Source: Apibacter raozihei | Lineage (GTDB): Bacteria > Bacteroidota > Bacteroidia > Flavobacteriales > Weeksellaceae | Assembly (NCBI RefSeq): GCF_004014855.1 | Contig: NZ_CP034930.1 | Coordinates: 682,001 to 746,000 of the forward strand | Length of the DNA stretch: 64,000 nt | Direction: 5' to 3' | Shown here: in pieces, positions 52,277-59,063 of the stretch | Numbering within the stretch: the first letter of the stretch is position 1 | Layout: every line of letters starts with the position of its first letter | Position numbers and translations under genes: made by a program | Notes under the pieces: generated by a model | What the model was told of the DNA's origin: nothing | Database searches by the model: none | The model's input: only the letters and a program-made list of their open reading frames with translations

Positions 52277-53401
52277 TTAAACTTTTTCGCTGACTAATTT
52301 TTTACCTGTAAGTTTTTGTATACTCCTAAGCGTTTTTTGTTCTTCCTGAGAACAAAAAGAAAAAGCAGTTCCTGAATTACCGGCTCTACCGGTTCTTCCG
52401 ATTCTATGTACGTAAGTTTCAGGCTCACTAGGTAAATCATAATTTATAACTAATTCCAAGTGACTTACATCTATACCTCTTGCTGCTATATCTGTAGCTA
52501 TTAAAATCTTATTTTTTCTTGAATTGAAATCAGTTAATATGCGCTGACGTGCATTCTGAGATTTATTTCCATGGATTGCCTCACTAAATATTCCCGCCTT
52601 TTTTAAAGTTCTAACAATTCTGTCAGCGCCATGTTTGGTTCGTAAAAATACTAATGCCAGCTGATCTTTATTTTTTGAAAGTAAATCTACCAATAATTTA
52701 TTTTTATCTGATTTTTCAACAAAAAAAACTCGCTGATGAATGGTATCCACGGTCGAAGAAACCGGAGTTACCTCTACTTTGACCGGATTTGATAGTAAAT
52801 TCTTTGACAACGAAGCTATCATAGAAGGCATAGTTGCGGAAAAAAGAAGCGTTTGCTTCTGCTTAGGCAAATATTGAATTATTTTTTTCATATCATGGAT
52901 AAATCCCATATCCAACATTTTATCCGCTTCATCTATAATAAAAAATTCAACAAATCTTAAGTCTACTACTTTTTGATTCATCAAATCTAAAAGCCTTCCG
53001 GGAGTTGCTATTAGAAGATCTATACCGTTTTGCAATGTTTTGATTTGACGATCTTTGTTTACACCGCCAAAAATAACTCCGTGATTAATATTTAAATAAG
53101 TAGTATAATCTTTAAAACTATCACTAATTTGTATTGCTAATTCTCTTGTCGGAGCTAAAACCAATGCTTTTATTGCTTTTTTATTATGTTTTCCAACGTT
53201 TTCTTTTTGTACCAGCTGTTGAATAACAGGCAATAAAAATGCAGCTGTTTTTCCAGTACCTGTCTGCGCCAATCCTAATACATCGCGTTCATTAAGTATA
53301 TGAGGAATTGTTTCTTTCTGTATTGGGGTAGGTGAATTATATCCTTTATCATTTAAAGCTCTTAATAAGGGCTCAATGATATTTAAATCGTTAAAAGTCA
53401 T
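52277..53401 (-). CDS. DEAD-box RNA helicase, RhlE-like, short form
   Basis: A 374-residue ATP-dependent RNA helicase with all core motifs: Q motif near residue 22 (PTPIQKETIP), AQTGTGKTAAF, PTRELA, TPGR, IIDEADKMLDMGF, SAT, and HRIGRTGRAG. It ends soon after motif VI, lacking the basic C-terminal tail of typical RhlE/CsdA. It unwinds RNA in ribosome assembly or decay, often important at low temperature. It is upstream of the 94-residue protein gene. Confidence 0.93.
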   Translation of the reverse strand: MTFNDLNIIEPLLRALNDKGYNSPTPIQKETIPHILNERDVLGLAQTGTGKTAAFLLPVIQQLVQKENVGKHNKKAIKALVLAPTRELAIQISDSFKDYTTYLNINHGVIFGGVNKDRQIKTLQNGIDLLIATPGRLLDLMNQKVVDLRFVEFFIIDEADKMLDMGFIHDMKKIIQYLPKQKQTLLFSATMPSMIASLSKNLLSNPVKVEVTPVSSTVDTIHQRVFFVEKSDKNKLLVDLLSKNKDQLALVFLRTKHGADRIVRTLKKAGIFSEAIHGNKSQNARQRILTDFNSRKNKILIATDIAARGIDVSHLELVINYDLPSEPETYVHRIGRTGRAGNSGTAFSFCSQEEQKTLRSIQKLTGKKLVSEKV

Positions 53402-53623
53402 AAATTGAATGTATAGCTATTCAGCTATTTTAAATTGTTTTTAAATACAAGAAGTGGGGGAGAAAACTGAACGTAGTGCCTACACAAATTGCTATGTAAA
53501 TGCAAATATACGCATAAATTAATTAAAATAATTTAATTAAGCCATAATTAACCTAAATATATCATTTCTGTCAAATATTTTTCTTTTTTTTTCACTGGCC
53601 TTATAAATCAAATGAAATAAAAA

Positions 53624-53657
53624 AACGCAACCAGTATTTATTAAACCGATTGCGTTA
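53624..53657 (-). terminator. Terminator of tRNA-Leu
   Basis: AACGCAA (53624-53630) pairs with TTGCGTT (53651-53657) across a 20-nt loop; the plus-strand A-run at 53617-53623 gives a U-run on the tRNA transcript. Confidence 0.6.
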
Positions 53658-53660
53658 AAG

Positions 53661-53744
53661 TACCCGGGGCGGGAATCGAACCCGCACGATATTGCTATCA
53701 CTGGATTTTGAGTCCAGCGCGTCTACCAATTCCGCCACCCGGGC
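53661..53744 (-). tRNA. tRNA-Leu (anticodon CAA)
   Basis: An 84-base tRNA on the minus strand: 5' acceptor GCCCGGG, D-arm with GGTAGACGCG, anticodon stem CTGGA and loop CTCAAAA with anticodon CAA (complement of 53708-53710), a long variable arm, T-arm GCGGGTTCGATTCCCGC, 3' acceptor CCCGGGT and discriminator A, as expected for Leu. It decodes UUG. CCA is not encoded. It has a -7 box upstream at 53760-53767 and a terminator after. Confidence 0.93.
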
Positions 53745-53759
53745 TTCGAATTGTGACGG

Positions 53760-53767
53760 CAAATATA
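53760..53767 (-). promoter_or_regulatory. -7 box (TATATTTG) of tRNA-Leu
   Basis: The minus strand reads TATATTTG 16 bp before the tRNA 5' end, a typical position for a tRNA promoter. Confidence 0.6.
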
Positions 53768-53841
53768 CTTAATTATTTTTTTTCTTTCAAAATTTATATT
53801 CTATATTTTAATCTTTTATATCTTCGTAAAAAAAATAAGGT

Positions 53842-54276
53842 ATGAAAGTACTGATTATTAATGGGCCTAATCTAAATTTATTGGGAAAAAGAGAACCTGA
53901 AATTTACGGGAGTACAACTTTTGATGAGTACTTTATGCATTTAAAAGAAAAATTCAATACTTTAGATTTAGAGTATTTTCAATCTAATCATGAAGGTTTT
54001 CTGATAGACAAAATTCATGAGGTAGGTTTCAGTTATGATGGAATTGTAATAAACCCCGGTGCATTAACTCATTATTCGTATGCTCTGCACGACGCACTTA
54101 AATCAGTAACTACGCCGGCTATTGAAATACATATTTCTGATATTGAAAAAAGAGAAGATTTCAGAAAAATATCAGTGACCCGAGATGCCTGTATTTTACA
54201 AATAAAAGGAAAAGGCCTGCCCGGCTACGATGAAGCAATTAACTATTTCACAAACAGCCTGAACAAAAAAAGTTAA
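53842..54276 (+). CDS. aroQ: Type II 3-dehydroquinate dehydratase
   Basis: A 144-residue shikimate pathway enzyme. GPNLNLLGKREPEIYG at the start holds the catalytic Arg/Tyr, NPGALTHYSYALHDAL the substrate site, and EIHISDIEKREDFR the His pair. It is the dodecameric type. It is followed 15 bp later by the AI-2E family gene; the link may be only transcriptional. Confidence 0.95.
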   Translation: MKVLIINGPNLNLLGKREPEIYGSTTFDEYFMHLKEKFNTLDLEYFQSNHEGFLIDKIHEVGFSYDGIVINPGALTHYSYALHDALKSVTTPAIEIHISDIEKREDFRKISVTRDACILQIKGKGLPGYDEAINYFTNSLNKKS

Positions 54277-54291
54277 CCTAAATTATTTTTT

Positions 54292-55320
54292 ATGAAAGAC
54301 CGTATTAATGGAAAAGTTATTCATCAAGTATTATTCATTCTTGTAATAATAGCCTTGTTTTTTCTCATCATCAGCCAGTTAGCTATTTTTTTACCCAGCT
54401 TATTAGGAGCAGCGACTTTATACGCTCTTTCCCGGAATTTTTTTCTGTTTCTTACAGAAAAGAAGAAATGGAACAAATGGGTTACAGTTCTGGTTATATT
54501 TTTACTTGCTATTTTAATCATTTCAGCCCCTGTCTATCTCATTATAGAGCTAGCCTATTCAAAAGTACAGGTAGCACTTTCTTATTCTCAGAGTATCAAT
54601 GAATCAATTGCAAAAATCGTTCACGACGTACAGGCCCGATATCATTTTAATATACTGAGTAAAGACAATATTCTTCAGGCCACATCCTGGGCAGGAAAGT
54701 TTGTTCCACAGATTTTAAATTCTACGATGAATTCTGTAGTCGTATTTTTCTTTTCATTTTTTATTTTCTTTTTTATGATTATGAATATTCGTAAAATGGA
54801 AAGCACATTTATGAAATGGTCTCCTATTAAAAATGAAAACACTATTAAACTTGGACAAAAATTAAAAAAGATGATTCAGTCCAATGCTATAGGTATTCCT
54901 GCAGTAGCCTTAATTCAGGGGATAGTAGCAGTTATCGGATATGCAATTATAGGTCTGGACAATTTATGGTTTTGGTTTGCAGTAACTACTTTTGCTTCCA
55001 TGATACCTATTGTCGGGGCAGCTCTTGCATATGTTCCTATTGCTATTCTGCTTTTTACTTCCGGACAAACCTGGCAATCTGTTTTCGTACTTTTATACGG
55101 AACGATCGTTGTGGGACTTTCAGACAACATAGTAAGATTTACCCTTTTAAAAAAACTTGATAACGTGCATCCTTTAATCACTGTATTCGGTGTTATTTTC
55201 GGAATGAATATCTTTGGATTTTTAGGATTAATTTTCGGTCCTATTCTGTTGTCCTGTTTCTTCCTACTGATTGAAGTTTATACTGATGAATTTTCTGATA
55301 AAAAAAATACGAAAGAATAA
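54292..55320 (+). CDS. AI-2E family transporter (PerM/YdiK type)
   Basis: A 342-residue membrane protein with about eight spans. The family segments are the internal IGIPAVALIQGIVAVIGYAIIGL and the C-terminal VGLSDNIVRFTLLKKLDNVHPLITVFGVIFGMNIFGFLGLIFGPI, which are near signature. Despite the name, members export or exchange diverse solutes; some act as Na+/H+ antiporters or as AI-2 exporters. The substrate here is unknown. Confidence 0.9.
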   Translation: MKDRINGKVIHQVLFILVIIALFFLIISQLAIFLPSLLGAATLYALSRNFFLFLTEKKKWNKWVTVLVIFLLAILIISAPVYLIIELAYSKVQVALSYSQSINESIAKIVHDVQARYHFNILSKDNILQATSWAGKFVPQILNSTMNSVVVFFFSFFIFFFMIMNIRKMESTFMKWSPIKNENTIKLGQKLKKMIQSNAIGIPAVALIQGIVAVIGYAIIGLDNLWFWFAVTTFASMIPIVGAALAYVPIAILLFTSGQTWQSVFVLLYGTIVVGLSDNIVRFTLLKKLDNVHPLITVFGVIFGMNIFGFLGLIFGPILLSCFFLLIEVYTDEFSDKKNTKE

Positions 55321-55437
55321 GCATTTAATTATTGGAACGGAATTTGCAATTTTAAAAATGTTTATAAAACTTTATTAATTTTTATCATTATTATATTTCT
55401 TAGTAAGAGAAAAATATCTGAATCTAATATACAGGAC

Positions 55438-55830
55438 ATGAAGACTGAAAAAACTGAAGAAGAATGGAAAAGTGAACTTTCACCGGAAGAGTATTATGTG
55501 CTTCGGGAAAAAGGTACGGAAGCTCCTTATAGCGGCAAATTTTACATGCATTTTGATAAAGGAATTTATACCTGTAAAGCTTGTGGTGCTGTTTTATTTG
55601 ACAGTAACTCAAAATTTGATTCACATTGCGGATGGCCAAGTTTTGACCGAGAAATTGAAAAAGGAAGAATTATTGAGAAAATAGATAGATCCCATAACAT
55701 GACCCGGGTGGAAATTCTTTGTGCCAATTGCGGTAGTCATTTGGGACATGTATTTAATGACGGGCCAACACAGACAGGTTTGCGTTATTGCGTTAATTCT
55801 GTATCTCTTGATTTTGAAAAAACGAATTAA
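55438..55830 (+). CDS. msrB: Peptide-methionine (R)-S-oxide reductase MsrB
   Basis: A 130-residue enzyme that repairs methionine R-sulfoxide with thioredoxin. Zinc Cys residues are C46/C49 and C95/C98; the catalytic Cys118 is in RYCVNSVSLDF. The second Cys64 lies in DSHCGWPSFD. Length is normal for a stand-alone MsrB. No MsrA gene is in the window. It precedes the YrdC/Sua5 gene by 15 bp. Confidence 0.96.
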   Translation: MKTEKTEEEWKSELSPEEYYVLREKGTEAPYSGKFYMHFDKGIYTCKACGAVLFDSNSKFDSHCGWPSFDREIEKGRIIEKIDRSHNMTRVEILCANCGSHLGHVFNDGPTQTGLRYCVNSVSLDFEKTN

Positions 55831-55845
55831 AAGTCAATAAATAAA

Positions 55846-56469
55846 ATGGCAAAAATTTTAAAGATTCATCCAGACAATCCATCAGAAAAACAAATTAATG
55901 AGGTAGTGGAAGTTCTAAAAAAAGGAGGAATTATTGTTTATCCTTCCGATACTGTTTATGGACTGGGTTGTGATATCTTTAATCATAAAGCTATGGAACG
56001 CTTATCTAAAATAAAAGGTGTAAAACTTGAAAAAGCTCAATTTTCTTTTATTTGCAGCGATTTAAGCAATTTATCTCAGTTTTCCAAACCTATAGACAAT
56101 ACTATATTTAAATTACTTAAAAGAGCTTTACCCGGACCTTTTACTTTTATTCTTAATGCTTCTAATAGCTTACCAACTACTTATAAAAGCAAAAAAACGG
56201 TAGGAATCAGAGTTCCTGATCATAACATTCCAAGAATGATTGTCGAAAAATTGGGTTATCCCATTGCTTCTACTTCTACTCATAGTGATGACGAAATTAT
56301 GGAATACTCAACAGATCCTGAATTAATTGCAGAAAAATATGATAAGTTAGTAGACTTAGTGATTGATAGCGGGGTTGGTGATTATACGGCTTCTACGGTC
56401 GTTGATGTAACTTCCGGCGAACCCGTTCTTTTAAGGAAAGGGAAAGGCGATCTGGATTTATATATTTAA
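55846..56469 (+). CDS. L-threonylcarbamoyladenylate synthase (Sua5/YciO/YrdC family)
   Basis: A 207-residue YrdC-domain protein, the enzyme that activates threonine with bicarbonate and ATP for t6A37 tRNA modification. The signature IIVYPSDTVYGLGCDIFN (about 29-46) and the VGIRVPDHNIPRMIV and STSTHSDDE segments are present. There is no C-terminal Sua5 domain. As YciO-like proteins share this length, the t6A role is likely but not certain. It ends before a hairpin terminator. Confidence 0.88.
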   Translation: MAKILKIHPDNPSEKQINEVVEVLKKGGIIVYPSDTVYGLGCDIFNHKAMERLSKIKGVKLEKAQFSFICSDLSNLSQFSKPIDNTIFKLLKRALPGPFTFILNASNSLPTTYKSKKTVGIRVPDHNIPRMIVEKLGYPIASTSTHSDDEIMEYSTDPELIAEKYDKLVDLVIDSGVGDYTASTVVDVTSGEPVLLRKGKGDLDLYI

Positions 56470-56501
56470 CAAATTAAAGTAAGTTACAAGTTTACATATA
56501 C

Positions 56502-56549
56502 AATAGCCTCCGGAGATGGATTTATATAAAATCTGCTCCGGAGGTTATT
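56502..56549 (+). terminator. Terminator after the YrdC-family gene
   Basis: AATAGCCTCCGGAG (56502-56515) pairs with CTCCGGAGGTTATT (56536-56549) with one G-T pair and a 20-nt loop, followed by T-rich sequence. Confidence 0.8.
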
Positions 56550-56646
56550 TTTATATATTATAAATACTTAGCTGCCAACTTATAAAACAAAAAAACGGAT
56601 AGAGATTTTTGTATTTTGTAAACAGAATAATTATTTATAGTATTGT

Positions 56647-57573
56647 TTATTTTACAAATGAGTTATAAGAACTTAGAACAGATTCATATGAGGAGTCCAA
56701 ACTCCTAATATCACCGTCAGAAATTGTACCGGTCTCTTTAGAATTTCGTATTAATTTCCGGTAATTATCGAGAAAGTTTCTCGCTTTTGTATTTACTGAT
56801 TCAAACTGCGTTTTTTTGCTGGAATATTGAGAATCTGTCACGTTAAAATCAAGCTTTTCATTGTTTCCAACGGCTTTTTCCAATTCATCATATTTGTTTT
56901 TTGCAACGGACTCATTAAACCCTCCCGTATACTGTTTTTCCAAAATTTCCATCGTAGAGTCCAACAAATTTATAATTCCTTTTGAAGAGATAATATACTT
57001 CTTCATAGGATGATCTTTTAAAATTTCCTCTTCTGCCAGATCGGTTGCCGGTTTTATTTTAGTAATTATACTTTCGCCAACAATATAAAAAGCCTGAGCT
57101 TCTGCTTCAATTTCCTTATTTAATCTTTCTGCTTTAGCTCCGCTGTCATCTTTATAATCCTCAGCATTTATGTAAGATTTTAATTCTTCACTCTTTTTTC
57201 TTATACTTTCAATTTTTGCTTTATACGTGTTGAAATCTTTTTCGATAGCATCTTTATCTTTACCAAACCCTGAAGGAATTTCTTTTATTTTACTAATATT
57301 AAAATCTCTAATATTTATGACCATTGGCATAATTAATACTCTTCCGCCTTTTGCTTTAGTTTCTGCAGCCTGAGAATATTTTAAAATACTTTCAATATTA
57401 TCAGTAGAACTTTTATAAGAATCTAGAAAATTATTATTAAAATCTATTATAGCATTTGCATCAGACAGGTTACTTTTTAAAACTGTATTTCCAATTTTAT
57501 TTATTTCTTTCTTACAACTTGTATTTACTGCCACAGCTGACAGTGCTAATACTAAAACTAAAATTTTTCTCAT
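56647..57573 (-). CDS. DUF3829 family lipoprotein
   Basis: A 308-residue lipoprotein from the start at 57573 (MRKILVLVLALSAVAVNTSC), which gives lipobox Cys20; an upstream ATG at 57591 would add six residues. The mature part is almost wholly helical and charged, with repeated Lys/Glu-rich helices and no transmembrane span, fitting the DUF3829 fold. The function is unknown; periplasm or outer membrane inner leaflet is expected. It is a single gene. A -7 box-like TATCTTTG lies about 150 bp upstream at 57721-57728. Confidence 0.8.
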   Translation of the reverse strand: MRKILVLVLALSAVAVNTSCKKEINKIGNTVLKSNLSDANAIIDFNNNFLDSYKSSTDNIESILKYSQAAETKAKGGRVLIMPMVINIRDFNISKIKEIPSGFGKDKDAIEKDFNTYKAKIESIRKKSEELKSYINAEDYKDDSGAKAERLNKEIEAEAQAFYIVGESIITKIKPATDLAEEEILKDHPMKKYIISSKGIINLLDSTMEILEKQYTGGFNESVAKNKYDELEKAVGNNEKLDFNVTDSQYSSKKTQFESVNTKARNFLDNYRKLIRNSKETGTISDGDIRSLDSSYESVLSSYNSFVK

Positions 57574-57720
57574 TTTTATTATTTTAAGCAATTTTTATTT
57601 TGGATTAAATGAAAATTTTCATACTTTTTTTGAAAAAATTTTATGTTTTTAAATAAAAAACATAAAAAAATTAAATCACACTAATAAAAATCTTCTTTTA
57701 CCTACAGAGTAATGTTTTAC

Positions 57721-57728
57721 CAAAGATA
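57721..57728 (-). promoter_or_regulatory. Possible -7 box (TATCTTTG) of the DUF3829 gene
   Basis: The minus strand reads TATCTTTG about 150 bp before the start at 57573. If used, the mRNA has a long leader. Confidence 0.35.
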
Positions 57729-58075
57729 TAAATTGCTGTTCTTTATGTTTACATCTTTTTTTCGTGCAAAATCTGTTAGGTAATCTGGTAGGCAATAAAT
57801 ATTTCAAGCAAATTCACTTGCCTGGATACCGATTTTAAATTTATATTGATTAATTTGTTTATTCCCAATTTATTTCGAAATTCATAATAAATGATTTATT
57901 ACTTAATGCCAAATTAAAAAAAATTCATGAAGTATCAGACTTTATATATTAAATTTTATAAAAAATCTTTTATAATAAAAGATCCGTACTTTCTAAATGC
58001 CTATATTCAATTTGCATCTTATTAAATTTCAGAATGAGTTAATGTGTTCATTTTCAGCCCAACTCACATACAGCT

Positions 58076-58133
58076 TAATTCATCCTGCTTTCAACCGTAT
58101 TTTTAACGAACATATTGAAAGCGGGATGAATTA
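58076..58133. repeat. 19-bp inverted repeat with 20-nt loop
   Basis: TAATTCATCCTGCTTTCAA (58076-58094) and TTGAAAGCGGGATGAATTA (58115-58133) are complementary apart from one G-T pair. No T-run follows and no gene ends here, so it is not an ordinary terminator. It could be the ends of a small element or a structured RNA. Confidence 0.65.
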
Positions 58134-58279
58134 TAGGTTGAAAAAGATTCCTTAATATTCACTTACTTCGGAATTTACTGAGAAACTTAATACTCCCAAT
58201 AACCTTTTAATGTACGGATGATATGAAGATTAACCGGTTTAAAGCTATTCAATAATAATCTGGGAGTTAGAAGTTGCAT

Positions 58280-58912
58280 TTATCTTTTTTTGCATTCAAT
58301 TTCTACAAACCAACAATAACCTTTCTTATAAAGATTCCCATAAACCAACAAATCTATTTCTTTTTCTTCACATTGAACTATATTCCAAAAGTCAGCTGGA
58401 AAACATGTTCTTATTTTCTGCTCTGATATAGCAGGTAGTCCTGGCTTATCCATCTTACTATTTTGTTTTATATTTTTGTCACTAAAGGCTCTTAAATATA
58501 TTCTTGATTTAGGTTTTGAAATCCGAAAGAGATTTTGTGTGTATTTTAAACAATCTTCGTGACTCATTATTGAATGAAAACAACCAATATCTATAATTGT
58601 ATCAAAACAATTTTTAAATTCAGAAAATTCACATATATCACCTTGATGAAATGTCAGTTTTTCTGTTTTTAACTTATTTTTAGCTTTATTTATCGCGTTG
58701 GAAGATATATCTACTCCGGTTACATCATAGCCTAGCTTCGCAAGATACACAGAAGTTCTTCCGGACCCGCACCCTGAATCCAACACCATTCCCTTTATTT
58801 TATTTTCTTTTTCCAGCGCTTTAATCCAGCGATCCGGCTCATCTCCATCAAACTGGGTTATTGTTTTGTATTCATTTTCCCAATATTGTTTTGTTTCAAA
58901 TTTTGTGTCCAT
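58280..58912 (-). CDS. Class I SAM-dependent methyltransferase
   Basis: A 210-residue methyltransferase with motif I VLDSGCGSGRTSVYLA (about 43-58), DVTGVDIS for ribose contact and IIDIGCFHSI as motif IV. It resembles TehB/thiol or small-molecule methyltransferases rather than RNA or DNA enzymes; the substrate is unknown. It stands alone behind a perfect palindrome at 58944-58959 that looks like an operator, so it may be inducible. No regulator lies beside it. Confidence 0.85.
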   Translation of the reverse strand: MDTKFETKQYWENEYKTITQFDGDEPDRWIKALEKENKIKGMVLDSGCGSGRTSVYLAKLGYDVTGVDISSNAINKAKNKLKTEKLTFHQGDICEFSEFKNCFDTIIDIGCFHSIMSHEDCLKYTQNLFRISKPKSRIYLRAFSDKNIKQNSKMDKPGLPAISEQKIRTCFPADFWNIVQCEEKEIDLLVYGNLYKKGYCWFVEIECKKR

Positions 58913-58943
58913 AATACTTATTATTATTGTTATTAATTATTTA

Positions 58944-58959
58944 ATAAGAGCGCTCTTAT
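58944..58959. promoter_or_regulatory. Perfect palindrome, candidate operator of the methyltransferase gene
   Basis: ATAAGAGCGCTCTTAT is a perfect 16-bp palindrome, 31 bp before the start codon at 58912, and is followed by a further AAGAG half-site. The position in a short promoter region and symmetry suggest a binding site for a dimeric repressor of the TetR or ArsR type. Confidence 0.6.
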
Positions 58960-58995
58960 AAGAGTAGACAATTGAAAGCAAAATATATTTTAATT

Positions 58996-59036
58996 ATGAA
59001 AAAAGGCACAGATTAAAACTCTGTACCTTTTTTCAT
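58996..59036 (-). terminator. Terminator after the M16 peptidase gene
   Basis: ATGAAAAAAGGCACAG (58996-59011) and CTGTACCTTTTTTCAT (59021-59036) pair with one mismatch around a 9-nt loop; it lies 27 bp past the stop at 59064 and gives a U-run on the minus strand. Confidence 0.8.
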
Positions 59037-59063
59037 ATTATTAAATAAAATAGGACTGTTTTT

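Larger units (their letters stand above)
57574..58279. other. Gene-free 0.7 kb stretch with a long inverted repeat
   Basis: No gene of convincing length, tRNA or known RNA is visible. It holds a TATCTTTG box for the DUF3829 gene (57721-57728), a near-perfect 19-bp inverted repeat (58076-58133), and shorter repeated pieces such as TTTCAACC at 58089-58096 with GGTTGAAA at 58136-58143. Its AT content and lack of frames suggest non-coding DNA or a decayed element. Confidence 0.5.

Noticed and set aside
57722-57800. The imperfect repeats GTTAGGTAATC and TGGTAGGCAA as a gene remnant or tandem array
   Set aside because: They are too short and diverged to be distinguished from chance in an AT-rich stretch.
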